DNA of 64,000 nucleotides from Streptomyces glomeratus (lineage in GTDB: Bacteria; Actinomycetota; Actinomycetes; Streptomycetales; Streptomycetaceae). Location of the stretch: contig NZ_JAKEEB010000009.1 of the NCBI RefSeq assembly GCF_021462825.1, positions 1 to 64,000 on the forward strand, read 5' to 3'. Position 1 is the stretch's first letter. The number at the start of each line of letters is the position of its first letter. Made by a program: the position numbers and the translations under genes. The notes beneath the pieces were generated by a model. The model was not told where the DNA came from, did no database searches, and worked only from the letters and a program-made list of their open reading frames with translations. Shown in pieces: positions 1 through 9,145 of this stretch.

Positions 1-165
1 TACGTCCGGCTGGGGCACCCGCCGCAGCAGGCGCGGGCAGGGGCCACGCTCCTCGTGTCCGGCCTGCGCGGTCTGTGCCAGGACCGCTTGGTGACCCATG
101 ACGCCGCCCGCACCGACGAGGCCGCTCACCGACTCATCAGGGACGCAGTCACGACGGCCGACTGA
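1..165 (+). CDS. TetR-family transcriptional regulator, C-terminal end (partial)
   Basis: Only the last 54 residues are in the window and the 5' end lies to the left. The frame is open from base 1 to TGA at 163-165. The helical sequence (LLVSGLRGLCQDRLVTHDAA and onward) reads like the ligand-binding C-terminal domain of a TetR regulator. The DNA-binding domain cannot be seen, so the family call rests on this short segment. It lies upstream of a thioesterase and a crotonase on the same strand, which suggests control of acyl-CoA metabolism, but an IS relic now separates them. Moderate confidence. Confidence 0.5.
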   Translation, partial: YVRLGHPPQQARAGATLLVSGLRGLCQDRLVTHDAARTDEAAHRLIRDAVTTAD

Positions 166-430
166 GCCTGCGCCCCCAACCACTTCGGGGTCCCGGTATC
201 ACCCGCACTCGCGAAGCAGGCTGGTAGTCCGTTCCTGCGGGTTAGTCCATGGATGACACCCCGCTTGGTGGCGTAGCCGACCAAGATCAGGGCGTACGAC
301 CTGCAGACCACCGCCCTTGCTGACTTGAGTCAAGGGAATTCGACAAGCCCCAGCCACCCCCACCACCTCTGCAACCCTCTCCGGCCTCCTGGCCGGCTCG
401 GTCATCCTGTCCGCAGGGGCCGGCGCCCAC
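166..430. other. Spacer between TetR gene and ISL3 relic
   Basis: No supported gene. A minus-strand reading at about 240-310 resembles the first strand and loop of a flavodoxin (LILVGYATKRG) but has no continuation, so it is at most a relic. No clear terminator or promoter was identified. Confidence 0.3.
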
Positions 431-805
431 GCTGCCAGCAGCCAAATGCAGGCGAGTGATCTGTACGTGGTTAGCGTGGACGGCGTCTGTCCATGCCGGC
501 AGGCTGTTTCCGCCGAGGTCGCAGACCATGCGCGCGAAGGCATGCACGTGGCTGCGGGCGGCTGTGAACTCCGGGCATCGGCTGAGTACTTCACCCAGCT
601 GGCGTTCTTCGTCGTCGCGCAGGTGCTGCGGGGTCCACATGATCCAGTTGGTGACCTGTTGCGGTTTGAGTACCGGGGCCGGCGACCGGATCGAGCCGAG
701 GCCGGTGCGAAGCGGACGGAGGTAGCGTCGTACCGCTTGTGGGGTTCGTCCCGGGTAGCCCTGGGTCTGGATCTCGCGGAAGAGGCGGGAGGTGATCGTG
801 GCAGA
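431..805 (-). pseudogene. ISL3-family transposase remnant (C-terminal half, truncated)
   Basis: The minus-strand reading of about 125 residues follows the order of the C-terminal half of actinobacterial ISL3 transposases. It has the GY-x-G / V-x-x-YL-x-PLR block, a P-x-x-VTNWIM segment, a QL-x-EVL-x-RCPE segment, the HVHAFARMVCDLGG block, the LPAWTDAV segment and an LHLAAG end. Both ends are missing: the HTH N-terminus stops at about 805 and the terminal VEGHVNRIK-type block is absent. The relic abuts the ribosome binding site of the thioesterase, which begins at 798, so insertion and decay may have replaced that gene's original promoter. Non-functional. Confidence 0.75.
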
Positions 806-1266
806 CACCCCGCTCCAGTCCCGGAACCCGTACGGCGTCCACCGGACGCGAGTCGAGTGGATCGACACCGATGCGGGGGGGCATCTACCACAACAGCGCG
901 GTTGTCCGATTCGTGGAGGCGGCAGAGGCTTCTCTCATGGACGAGGTGGGTCTTCACGACTACTTCCCGGTCGCACCGCGCGTCCACTACGAGGTCGACT
1001 TCGAGTCACCGCTCTTCTTCGGCCAGGACGTGTGCACGGTCGTGGAGCTGGCACGGATCGGCACCGCTTCGATGACCTTCGTCTTCGAGGTGTGGGGCGA
1101 GGAGTTCCGGGGACTGCCGCGGCGCCGGGCCGCGCGCCGCCGGTATGTGACCGCGCACAGCGACCGTAACCACCACAGTGGCGCCAGGAGCGCGCCCTGG
1201 CCCGAAGAGTGGGTCGCCGCGCTGCGCGGACCGATGCGATCGCGGGAGGTGCCCTCGCCGTGCTGA
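798..1266 (+). pseudogene. Hotdog-fold acyl-CoA thioesterase (4HBT type), frameshifted
   Basis: Starts at GTG 798 behind GGGAGG (787-792). The N-terminus carries the 4HBT core, ending W-I-D-T-D-A-G-G. Just after this a run of seven G (875-881) throws the frame. Removing one G gives the expected continuation GIYHNSAVVRFVEAAE, the substrate-binding helix of hotdog thioesterases, and the frame then runs to TGA at 1266 (about 155 residues). It precedes a crotonase gene by 66 bp, so a role in hydrolysing an acyl-CoA made or used by that enzyme is likely. The shift is either a true mutation or a homopolymer sequencing error. The protein would be normal in length if corrected. Confidence 0.7.
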
Positions 1267-1332
1267 CCGGCACGAGCGCCAGGAAGCGGCCCCCGGGCCA
1301 CACCGAGCCTCGACACGCACCTTGGAGGAACC

Positions 1333-2133
1333 ATGAGCGCCACGCCTGAGAACGTCCCCACCGTCACGGTCGAGCGGGACGGACACGTGCTGCTGATCGG
1401 CCTGAACCGCCCGGCCAAGCGCAACGCCTTCACCCGGCAGATGATCAGCGAGCTGTCGATCGCCTACGGACTGCTGGAATCGGACGACGACCTGTGGTGC
1501 GGAGTGCTGTTCAGCCACGGCGACCACTTCACGGGCGGCCTGGACATGCAGGACGTCGGCGGCGACCTCGCCTCGGGAGGCTTCGAGATCCCGACCGGCG
1601 GCCGCGACCCCTGGCGGCGCGACGGAACGTGGTCCAAGCCCCTCGTGGCGGCCGCGCAGGGCTGGGTGATGACCGCGGGCATCGAACTGCTCCTGGCCGC
1701 CGACATCCGCGTCGCGGCCCGGGACTCCCGCTTCAGCCAGCTCGAGGTCCGCCGCGGGATCTACCCCTTCGGCGGAGCCACCTTCCGGTTCCCCCGCGAA
1801 GCCGGATGGGGCAACGCCATGCGCTGGATCCTGACCGGCGAGGAGTTCGACGCCGCCGAGGCCCACCGCATCGGTCTGATCCAGGAAGTCCTGCCCGACG
1901 GGACCGCGGCGACCGAGCGGGCCAAGGAGATCGCACGTGTCATCAGTGAACGCTCGGCACCGCTCGGCGTCCGCGCCGCCCTCGCCTCGGCCCACCAGGC
2001 CCGCGAGCAAGGGGACGCCGCGGCCATCGCCCAGTTCAAGCCCGACCTCGCCCGGCTCATGACCTCCGCTGACGCCGCCGAAGGCGTCAAGTCCTTCGTC
2101 GAACGCCGCGACGCCGTCTTCACCGGCCGCTGA
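1333..2133 (+). CDS. Enoyl-CoA hydratase/isomerase (crotonase) family protein
   Basis: A 266-residue protein, normal for a single-domain crotonase. ATG 1333 follows TTGGAGGA with good spacing. The first oxyanion-hole loop is HFTGGLDM (about residues 62-69) and the second is the GWVMTAGIELLLAADIRVAA block near residues 113-132. The segment LEVRRGIYPFGG replaces the usual E-x-x-x-G-x-x-P-x-GG loop, so the second catalytic acid may be absent. It could therefore be an isomerase or lyase rather than a classical hydratase. It follows the thioesterase in an apparent two-gene unit and ends at a strong hairpin. Substrate unknown. Confidence 0.85.
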   Translation: MSATPENVPTVTVERDGHVLLIGLNRPAKRNAFTRQMISELSIAYGLLESDDDLWCGVLFSHGDHFTGGLDMQDVGGDLASGGFEIPTGGRDPWRRDGTWSKPLVAAAQGWVMTAGIELLLAADIRVAARDSRFSQLEVRRGIYPFGGATFRFPREAGWGNAMRWILTGEEFDAAEAHRIGLIQEVLPDGTAATERAKEIARVISERSAPLGVRAALASAHQAREQGDAAAIAQFKPDLARLMTSADAAEGVKSFVERRDAVFTGR

Positions 2134-2173
2134 CATCCTGGCTGGCCTCCGGAGCGCGCAGCTGCGCGCCGTG

Positions 2174-2214
2174 GAGGGCGCCTGGCGGGTGTCTTGCGCG
2201 GGTCAGGCGCCCTC
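2174..2214. terminator. Bidirectional terminator hairpin between convergent genes
   Basis: Perfect 11-bp stem GAGGGCGCCTG (2174-2184) pairing with CAGGCGCCCTC (2204-2214) across a 19-nt loop. It lies between the stops of the crotonase and the aldehyde dehydrogenase. There is no T-run, as is common in Streptomyces. Confidence 0.75.
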
Positions 2215-2222
2215 TTCCGGGC

Positions 2223-3746
2223 CTAGAAGAAGCCCAGCTTCTTCGGCGAGTACGACACCAGAAGATTCTTCGTCTGCTGGTAGTGCTCCAGCATCATCTT
2301 GTGGGTCTCGCGGCCGATGCCCGAGCCCTTGTAGCCGCCGAACGCGGCGTGGGCCGGGTACGCGTGGTAGCAGTTGGTCCAGACGCGGCCTGCCTGGATG
2401 GCGCGGCCCGCGCGGTACGCGGTGTTGACGTCACGAGTCCACACCCCGGCCCCGAGCCCGTACAGCGTGTCGTTGGCGATCTTGATGGCGTCGTCGAAGT
2501 CGTGGAACGACGTCACCGACACCACCGGCCCGAAGATCTCCTCCTGGAAGATCCGCATCCGGTTGTCGCCCTCGAAGATCGTCGGCTGGACGTAGTAGCC
2601 GCCCTTCAACTCGCCGTCGTGCTCGATGCGTTCCCCGCCCGTGAGGACCTTCGCGCCTTCCTGCTTGCCGATGTCCAGGTAGGAGAGGATCTTCTCCAAC
2701 TGGTCGTTCGAGGCCTGGGCACCGATCATCGTGTCCGTGTCCAGCGGGTGCCCGGTCCTGATCAGCTCGGTGCGGGCGACGGCCGCCTCCATGAACTCGG
2801 CGTAGTGCCCTCGCTGCACCAGGGCCCGTGAGGGACACGTGCACACCTCGCCCTGGTTGAGCGCGAACATCGTGAAGCCTTCCAGCGCCTTGTCGCGGAA
2901 GTCGTCGTTCGCCGACCAGACGTCGTCGAAGAAGATGTTCGGGGACTTGCCGCCGAGTTCCAGCGTGACCGGGGTGATGTTCTCGGAGGCGTACTGCATG
3001 ATGAGCCGGCCTGTCGTGGTCTCGCCCGTGAATGCCACCTTGGCGACGCGCGGACTGGAGGCCAGCGGCTTGCCCGCCTCCACGCCGAACCCGTTCACGA
3101 TGTTCACCACACCCGGCGGCAGCAGGTCGGCGACCAGGCTCAGCCAGTAGTGGATGGACGCCGGGGTCTGCTCGGCCGGCTTGAGGACGACGGCGTTGCC
3201 GGCCGCCAGGGCCGGCGCGAGCTTCCATGTCGCCATGAGAATGGGGAAGTTCCAGGGAATGATCTGCGCGACCACACCGAGCGGCTCGTGGAAGTGGTAC
3301 GCCACGGTGTCGTCGTCGACCTCGCCAAGCGAACCCTCCTGCGCCCGGATCGCGCCCGCGAAGTAGCGGAAGTGGTCGATGGCGAGCGGGATGTCCGCGG
3401 CCAGGGTCTCCCGGATGGGCTTGCCGTTCTCCCAGCTCTCGGCCACCGCGAGCCGCTCCAGATTGGCCTCCATCCGGTCGGCGATCTTCCGGAGGATGTC
3501 GGAGCGCTCGGTCACCGACGTACGGCCCCAGGCGGGCGCGGCGGCGTGTGCCGCGTCCAGCGCGCGCTCCACGTCCTCCGCGGTGCCCCGGGCGACCTCC
3601 GTGAACGGCTGTCCGTTCACCGGCGTCGGATTCTCGAAGTACTGGCCGCGGGCCGGCGGCACGTACTCACCGCCGATGAAGTGGTCGTAGCGGGCCTGGT
3701 AGGAGACGATCGCGCCCTCGGTGCCGGGCGCTGCGTAACGGGTCAT
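2223..3746 (-). CDS. Aldehyde dehydrogenase (ExaC/AcoD type)
   Basis: A 507-residue NAD(P)-dependent aldehyde dehydrogenase that oxidises an aldehyde to its acid. It has the coenzyme motif [18 protein letters not shown], the FTGETTTG turn, the catalytic glutamate motif LELGGKSPN and the nucleophile in [10 protein letters not shown], where the first Cys falls at residue 302 as in classical numbering. Length and motifs match the ExaC/AcoD acetaldehyde dehydrogenase group that acts with alcohol dehydrogenases. The gene lies downstream of, and in the same direction as, a GAF-domain regulator. A 7-bp direct repeat in the gap (3816-3833) may be its activator site. Confidence 0.93.
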   Translation of the reverse strand: MTRYAAPGTEGAIVSYQARYDHFIGGEYVPPARGQYFENPTPVNGQPFTEVARGTAEDVERALDAAHAAAPAWGRTSVTERSDILRKIADRMEANLERLAVAESWENGKPIRETLAADIPLAIDHFRYFAGAIRAQEGSLGEVDDDTVAYHFHEPLGVVAQIIPWNFPILMATWKLAPALAAGNAVVLKPAEQTPASIHYWLSLVADLLPPGVVNIVNGFGVEAGKPLASSPRVAKVAFTGETTTGRLIMQYASENITPVTLELGGKSPNIFFDDVWSANDDFRDKALEGFTMFALNQGEVCTCPSRALVQRGHYAEFMEAAVARTELIRTGHPLDTDTMIGAQASNDQLEKILSYLDIGKQEGAKVLTGGERIEHDGELKGGYYVQPTIFEGDNRMRIFQEEIFGPVVSVTSFHDFDDAIKIANDTLYGLGAGVWTRDVNTAYRAGRAIQAGRVWTNCYHAYPAHAAFGGYKGSGIGRETHKMMLEHYQQTKNLLVSYSPKKLGFF

Positions 3747-3815
3747 GCGGGTCTGCCTCCCGGGAAGGCGCTGCCCGCCGTTGGGCAGCTCTCGGCGCGA
3801 GGCTAGGCGCGCGGA

Positions 3816-3833
3816 CGTTGCGAGTACGTTGCG
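3816..3833. promoter_or_regulatory. Candidate regulator site: CGTTGCG direct repeat upstream of the aldehyde dehydrogenase
   Basis: CGTTGCG occurs at 3816-3822 and again at 3827-3833. The 11-bp period puts both copies on the same face of the helix. The site lies about 70 bp upstream of the aldehyde dehydrogenase start and after the end of the GAF regulator gene. Inferred to bind that regulator; no motif is known to me for it. Confidence 0.4.
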
Positions 3834-3891
3834 CCGCGCCCTCCGGACCTCCGGGAGCTGCCGCCCGGCTCCTCAGCGAGTTCCCGGCACC

Positions 3892-5208
3892 TCAGCGGGG
3901 TCCCGCCGGACGCGCCCATCCCGCCGGTGCCGCGAGCTCCGACTCCAGCTCGTCCAGCCGCGCCCGTACGGCCGCCGTCGGCCGCACCGTCGCGAGCGCC
4001 CGCCAGACGTCGAGGTCGTCCTCTCCCCACGGTGTGTGAGCCCAGTCCGCCAGCAGATCGGGGTCGCGGTGGGCGATGAGGGCCGTCCGCAGCCCATCGG
4101 CCAGCCTTCGCCGCAGCACCGCCACCGCCGGTGCCAGCGAACCCGGCAGCAAGGGTCCCGGGTACGCGGCCGCGGCTTCCGCGAACGCCCCCGCCGCCAA
4201 CCGGCGCTCCACCACCGCGACATCGGAGTCGACCGGGGCCGTCAGCCGGTAGGGGCGTGAGGCCAGCAGACCGGGGCCGAGTATCCGGCGCAGGCGTGCC
4301 AGCTCGGCGCGCAGCGTCACCGGTGTCACCGACTCGTCCTCGTACAGCGCGCACAGCAGCCCGTCCCCGCTCAGCCCCTCGGGGTGCCGGGCCAGCAGCA
4401 TCACGATCTCGCTGTGGCGGCGGCTGAGCCGGATCTGCCGGCCGCGGGTGCGCAGCCGTGCCTCATCGCGGCCCAGCGCGGTCAGCTCCAGCGTGTCCGC
4501 CGGGGCCCTGACCGGTGACAGCAGCGCCAGCTGCGACTCGGCCGCCCGCGCCACCGCCTGGACGAACCCCAGACTGTGCGGGTGCGCGAGCCCGTCCCCA
4601 CCGGTGATGTCCAGCGCGCCGAGCACCCGCCCGGTCCGCGGATCGTGCACGGGCGCCGCCGCGCACGTCCACGGCTGGACGCGCCGTATGAAGTGCTCGG
4701 CCGCGAACACCTGCACCGGCCGGTCCACCGCGACGGCCGTCCCCGGTGCGTTGGTCCCCACCGCCGACTCCGCCCAGCGCGCCCCCGGTACGAAGTTCAT
4801 CCGGTCGGCCCGCCGCCGTGTCGCCGGATCACCCTCGACCCAGAGCAGCCTTCCCTGCGCGTCGCACACCGCCAGCAGATGCTCGCCGTCCGCCGCGAAC
4901 GGGCCCACCAACTCGCGGATCAGCGGCATCACGCGTGCCAACGGGTGCTCCGCCCGGTAGGAGCCGAGGTCACCGTCGGACAGCTCCACGCGAGCGGTGC
5001 CGTCCGGCCCCACGCCCGCCCGAGCCGAGCGCCGCCACGAGTCAGCCACCACCGGACGTACCTTCCGCGCGACCGTCCCCGCCGCCGTGAACGACTCATG
5101 GGCGCGGCGCAGCTCCCGCACCCGCTCGACGGGATCGGCCCCCGGCTCCAGGGCCACCCACGGATCGGTCAAGGCGGCCTCCCGGGACGGCGATGTGGTC
5201 GGGGACAT
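3892..5208 (-). CDS. GAF-domain transcriptional regulator (AcoR-like N-terminus, winged-helix C-terminus)
   Basis: About 438 residues. ATG 5208 is chosen because GGGAG precedes it; a longer reading to 5235 would need a TTG start with no ribosome binding site. Residues about 25-260 resemble the sensory half of AcoR-type activators (WRRSARAGV, then a GAF domain with VGTNAPGTA and LGALDITGG). The AAA+ sigma-54 module of AcoR is absent. Residues about 270-345 form a SARP/OmpR-like winged helix (LSRRHSEIVMLLARHPEGLS). The gene sits immediately upstream of the aldehyde dehydrogenase, which it probably activates in response to an alcohol or aldehyde. Confidence 0.85.
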   Translation of the reverse strand: MSPTTSPSREAALTDPWVALEPGADPVERVRELRRAHESFTAAGTVARKVRPVVADSWRRSARAGVGPDGTARVELSDGDLGSYRAEHPLARVMPLIRELVGPFAADGEHLLAVCDAQGRLLWVEGDPATRRRADRMNFVPGARWAESAVGTNAPGTAVAVDRPVQVFAAEHFIRRVQPWTCAAAPVHDPRTGRVLGALDITGGDGLAHPHSLGFVQAVARAAESQLALLSPVRAPADTLELTALGRDEARLRTRGRQIRLSRRHSEIVMLLARHPEGLSGDGLLCALYEDESVTPVTLRAELARLRRILGPGLLASRPYRLTAPVDSDVAVVERRLAAGAFAEAAAAYPGPLLPGSLAPAVAVLRRRLADGLRTALIAHRDPDLLADWAHTPWGEDDLDVWRALATVRPTAAVRARLDELESELAAPAGWARPAGPR

Positions 5209-5299
5209 CGTCACTCCCGGCGGGGACGCCGACAACCGTCCGGACAGCGATCCACGCGAACGAGACGGAAGAAACCACCGCGGACCCCGACTCAGGCTG

Positions 5300-5914
5300 T
5301 CAGGCGAGGTTCACAAGTCTCATGTAGCGAGCCCAGTCCCAGTTCGGCCCTGGATCGGTGTGGTCCGTCCCGGGGACCTCGTAGTGCCCGATGATGTGCG
5401 CTCTGTCCCTGGGGATGCCGTACCGCGTGCAGATGGCCGCCGTGAGCCTGGCCGACTCCTCGTACAGGGCGTCCGTGAAGTACCCGGGCCGTTCCACCCA
5501 CCCTTCGTGCTCGATGCCGATGCTGCGTGTGTTGTAGTCCCAGTTGCCGGCGTGCCAGGCGATGTCGTGCTCGCGGACGCACTGGGCGATGTGCCCGTCC
5601 GCCGACCGGACGACGTAGTGCGCGGACACTTTCTTCCGCGGGTTCTGGAAGATGCCGAGCGTGCTGGTGTAGGTCGCCTGCGTCACATGGAGGACGACAC
5701 GGTCCAGCGGCTGGCTCGCGGGCCGGTCCGCGGGTGTGTAGTTGGCGGAGTCCGCCGAGAGCCAGTCGGCGGGGGCGTGGTCGACGGTCCGGGGACGGGC
5801 GCGCGCCGGAGCCGACGGGAGCAGCACATAGGGGACCGCGGCGAGGGCCGCACCCTTCAGCAACCGTCGTCTGCTCGTCAAGGAGCCGGCTTGCTGCGAC
5901 TCGACTCGTTTCAT
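5300..5914 (-). CDS. Exported N-acetylmuramoyl-L-alanine amidase (Amidase_2)
   Basis: About 204 residues from ATG 5914. The N-terminus has a Tat-type signal (SRRRLLKGAALAAVPYVLLP, cleavage after ARA at about residue 40), so export is expected. The amidase_2 zinc ligands are visible: His in VVLHVTQ, His in IIGHYEVPG and Asp in DPGPNWDW, with the WHAGNW and SIGIEHEG segments between. It should cut the lactyl-amide bond between muramic acid and the stem peptide, for wall turnover or attack on other cells. The following gene on this strand is the unrelated GAF regulator. The frame runs open upstream to 6145 but lacks a credible start there. Confidence 0.88.
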   Translation of the reverse strand: MKRVESQQAGSLTSRRRLLKGAALAAVPYVLLPSAPARARPRTVDHAPADWLSADSANYTPADRPASQPLDRVVLHVTQATYTSTLGIFQNPRKKVSAHYVVRSADGHIAQCVREHDIAWHAGNWDYNTRSIGIEHEGWVERPGYFTDALYEESARLTAAICTRYGIPRDRAHIIGHYEVPGTDHTDPGPNWDWARYMRLVNLA

Positions 5915-6328
5915 GAGGAGAGCGCCTTCCGTACCCGAAGTTCCGAAATGTATCGATCTCGTGTCTCGTGTACTCAACGCCCCGGCGCGGCCGTCGTTTC
6001 GCGTGTCCGGGTGTGGATCTCGTGTCGCCTCGCGTGTGCGCCCGGTGATTGCCCGATCGGCGCGGCTCCCGCATGTGCGGTCGCCGTCGTAAACGTGACC
6101 CGTCTCGCCCGTCATGTGAACCCCCCCGATTCGACTCGCACGCAACCGCCGCCCGGCGGCTGCGTCTTGCGTGCATCACGTTACGGTGCCCGGCGGTCGC
6201 TCCGGGGGAGCCCGGTGTCTTCGGTGGACAACGTGGGAACTGTGGAAAACTCCGCCACCCGTTGGAGGGAGGGCGCCCCGATTCATCGAGGTCCGGTCAT
6301 CGAGGTCCGGGCGGCGGCTCGGGGCCCC
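5915..6328. other. Intergenic region with a 14-bp tandem duplication
   Basis: No gene supported in about 410 bp. Short iterations of TCTCGTGT occur at about 5955-6030. A perfect tandem 14-mer TCATCGAGGTCCGG occupies 6283-6296 and 6297-6310, just past the 3' end of the ROK gene. It may be a slippage product. The promoter of the amidase should lie in the left part. Confidence 0.5.
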
Positions 6329-7537
6329 TCAGTTCCGCCCGGCCACCGCCGCCGGATCGTCGAGCACCGCTCGCACCACCGAGTGCGCGGCGCCCAGCAG
6401 CGGCCCTTCCGGACCCAGCCGTGAGACGGTCACGGCACACGCCGGTCCGGCCGTTCGGCGCGCCAACTCCCGTTCCAGGGAGGGCCGGAGCCACGGGGCG
6501 AGCGCGGCCAGCGCTCCGCCGAGCACCACGGCCTGCGGGTCCAGCAGGTTCACCGCACCGGTCAGCGCGATGCCGAGTGCGGTCCCGGCGCCGCGCAGGG
6601 CAAGGCGTACGTCCTGGTCGCCCTGCGCGGCGAGTTCGGCCAGCAGCGCCACGCGGTCCTCGCCGGGTGACAGCCCGGCCGCACGCAGCACCGCCTCCTC
6701 GCCGGCGTACTGCTCCAGACAGCCGCGCCCGCCGCACGCGCACTGCGGTCCCTCCGGGCGCACGGGCACATGGCCCAGCTCGCCCGCGAAACCGCGGGTG
6801 CCGCGCAGCAGCCGCCCGTCCACCACGACGGCGCCACCGATGCCGATCTCCGCCGAGACATGCAGGAAGTCGCGTGGTGTGTCGTCGCCGAGCCAGAGCT
6901 CCGCCAGAGAGCCGAAGTTGGCCTCGTTGTCCACGGTCAGCGGCAGTTCCGGCGGCAGGAGCGGGCCCAGGTCGACGTCGTGCCAGTCGAGGTTGGGGGC
7001 CCGGACCACGGTCCGGGCGTCGCGCGCCACCAGACCCGGCACCGCGACCGCCAGCCCCGCGGGCCACAGTCCTTCCCGCTCCGCCTCGGCGACGACCTGC
7101 CGCACCAGGCCGGTCAGTTCGACGAGCACCGGCTGCGGGGAGCGGCCCCGGTTCGTGCCGTGCCGCACCGCCCGCGCCCGTACGATCCCCCGCAGATCCA
7201 CCGCGCACACCGCCAGGTGGTCCACCCCGATCTCCGCGCCGATCCCCGCCGGGCCGTGTCCGCTGACGGCCAGGGCGGAACCCGGGCGTCCCACCCGGCC
7301 GGGACGTTCCGGCCCCAGCTCCTCGAGCAGCCCCGACCTGATCAGCTCGTCGACCAGGGTGGAGACCGCCGCCCGGGTCAGCCCGATCCGTGAGGCGACC
7401 GCGGCGCGCGACAGGGGCCCCTCGGCGCTCACGGTGTGCATGACCCGCGCCAGATTGCGGCGGCGCATGCCCTGCTGGGTGTCGGGCAGCCGGCGGCCGG
7501 GGCCGGACGGATGGGTCTCGTGCAGTGGTGCGGTCAT
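6329..7537 (-). CDS. ROK-family transcriptional regulator (xylose repressor type)
   Basis: A 402-residue protein with a winged HTH at about residues 25-85 (LSRAAVASRIGLTRAAVSTL) followed by a ROK sugar-sensing domain. The ROK signature is EIGIGGAVVVDGRLLRGTRG and the zinc cluster is CACGGRGCLEQYAG. It overlaps the xylulokinase gene by 4 bp (7534-7537) and follows it in one transcript, so it probably controls the xylA/xylB pair. The overlap couples repressor synthesis to the operon. The likely operator is the inverted repeat at 9146-9174. Confidence 0.92.
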   Translation of the reverse strand: MTAPLHETHPSGPGRRLPDTQQGMRRRNLARVMHTVSAEGPLSRAAVASRIGLTRAAVSTLVDELIRSGLLEELGPERPGRVGRPGSALAVSGHGPAGIGAEIGVDHLAVCAVDLRGIVRARAVRHGTNRGRSPQPVLVELTGLVRQVVAEAEREGLWPAGLAVAVPGLVARDARTVVRAPNLDWHDVDLGPLLPPELPLTVDNEANFGSLAELWLGDDTPRDFLHVSAEIGIGGAVVVDGRLLRGTRGFAGELGHVPVRPEGPQCACGGRGCLEQYAGEEAVLRAAGLSPGEDRVALLAELAAQGDQDVRLALRGAGTALGIALTGAVNLLDPQAVVLGGALAALAPWLRPSLERELARRTAGPACAVTVSRLGPEGPLLGAAHSVVRAVLDDPAAVAGRN

Positions 7538-9000
7538 GCCTCCCTCGGATCCCGCCGGTGCCGTTCCGGTTCCCGCTCCAGCAGCGGCGCCGCGTCGGAG
7601 AGTACCCCGGCGATCCTGGTCAGGGTCGCCTCGTCCCGCTCCACGGCCTCCAACACCGGGCCACGGGCGGTGTCCCAGCGCCGGGCGACGGCGGCGGGGT
7701 CCTCACCGGTCAGCAGTCCGGCGGCCTGCGCGGCGGCGCCCAAGGCGACGAGTTCCCTGGCCTGGGGCACCTGCACGGGACGCCCCGAGAGGCGTCGTAC
7801 GGTCTCCTGCCACGCCGCTCCCCGCGCGCCGCCACCGATGAGCAGCAGCGGAGCCATGCCGTCCACATCCGTGTCGAGCACCAGGTCGAGAGCGCCGAGC
7901 AGGGAGTGCACGGCGCCGTCGTAGGCGGCCTGGAGCAGCTGCTCCGCGGTCGTGTCGTGGCGCAGGCCGTGCAGCAGGCCCGACGCATGCGGGAGGGCGG
8001 GGGTGCGCTCGCCGTCGAGGTAGGGGAGCAGTGTCACTCCCATAGCCGGCTCGACGGCCTCACGGTCCAGGCCCAGCAGGGTGGCGATCCGGTCGACGGC
8101 GAGTGTGCAGTTCAGGGTGCAGGCCAACGGCAGCCAGTCGCGGTGTGCGTCCGCGAAGCCCGCCACGGTCCCGGTCGGGTCGGCGGGGCGTCGTTTCGAG
8201 AGGGCGTACACCGTGCCCGAGGTGCCGAGGCTCAGTACCGCAGTCCCGGGGCGCAGCCCGAGGCCCAGCGCGGCCGCGGCGTTGTCACCGGTGCCCGGGG
8301 CGACCAGGGTGCCCTTCGAAAAGGGCAGGTCATGGGTGTCGCGCACGGTACCCGCCACTTCTCCGGGCCGGACCACGCGCGGCAGCAGGGCCGGGTCCAG
8401 GCCCACATGGGCGAGAATCTCCTCGTCGTACGCCTCGGTCGCCGATGCCCACCAGCCCGTGCCGGACGCGTCACCACGGTCCGTCGTGCCCCGCCCGGTG
8501 AGGCGTTCGGTCAGATAGTCGTGGGGCAGCCGTACGGCCGCCGTCGCGCGGACGGCCTCCGGCTCGTGCTCGGCCAGCCAGGCCCACTTCGTGACCGTGA
8601 AGGACGGGCCGGGGACGCTTCCGGTGCGTTCTGCCCAGACCTTGGGGCCGCCCAGCTCCTCGACCAGCCGGCGGGCCTGCGGAGCGGACCGTACGTCGTT
8701 CCACAGCAGGGCCGGGCGCACCGGGTCGCCGTGTGCGTCCAGGGTGACCAGACCGTGCTGCTGGCCGCCGACCGACACGGCGGCGGCCTCGTGAGCCGGT
8801 TCTCCGCACTGGTCCAGGGCCTCGCACAGGGCCTCCCACCACTGGCGGGGATCGCTTTCGCGGCCCGGCCCCGCCGAGACGGTGTGCGGTGCCTGACCGC
8901 TCGCCACCACCCGTCCGGTCGATGCGTCGACGACCAGGGCCTTGGTGGACTGGGTGGATGAGTCCACCCCGACGACGAGCGGACCCTCGGCTGCTGACAT
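7534..9000 (-). CDS. xylB: Xylulokinase
   Basis: A 488-residue FGGY-family sugar kinase that phosphorylates D-xylulose at O5, feeding the pentose phosphate pathway. ATG 9000 follows AGGGAG at correct spacing; the frame is open to 9144 without a better start. The N-terminal phosphate loop (GVDSSTQSTKALVVD), the GTGDNAAAALG block near the middle and LSLGTSGTVYALS are visible. It is transcribed away from xylA across a short control region, with the ROK regulator overlapping its 3' end. Substrate assignment rests on family and on the divergent xylA. Confidence 0.94.
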   Translation of the reverse strand: MSAAEGPLVVGVDSSTQSTKALVVDASTGRVVASGQAPHTVSAGPGRESDPRQWWEALCEALDQCGEPAHEAAAVSVGGQQHGLVTLDAHGDPVRPALLWNDVRSAPQARRLVEELGGPKVWAERTGSVPGPSFTVTKWAWLAEHEPEAVRATAAVRLPHDYLTERLTGRGTTDRGDASGTGWWASATEAYDEEILAHVGLDPALLPRVVRPGEVAGTVRDTHDLPFSKGTLVAPGTGDNAAAALGLGLRPGTAVLSLGTSGTVYALSKRRPADPTGTVAGFADAHRDWLPLACTLNCTLAVDRIATLLGLDREAVEPAMGVTLLPYLDGERTPALPHASGLLHGLRHDTTAEQLLQAAYDGAVHSLLGALDLVLDTDVDGMAPLLLIGGGARGAAWQETVRRLSGRPVQVPQARELVALGAAAQAAGLLTGEDPAAVARRWDTARGPVLEAVERDEATLTRIAGVLSDAAPLLEREPERHRRDPREA

Positions 9001-9145
9001 CGGGCTCTCCCTCTTCCGCGGCTCGCGGGATTTGGCCTGCCGGCGGGGCGTGCCGGGGCAGGGACGGCCCCGGGTCCGCCCCTTGTCACCGTACGCAGTC
9101 CCCGTAGGGGGACACACCGTCTCTTCCCAGAGACGCCTCCGCATA

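Noticed and set aside
126..311. Minus-strand flavodoxin-like fragment
   Set aside because: Only one strand-loop (LILVGYATKRG) resembles a flavodoxin and the frame is short with no further match.
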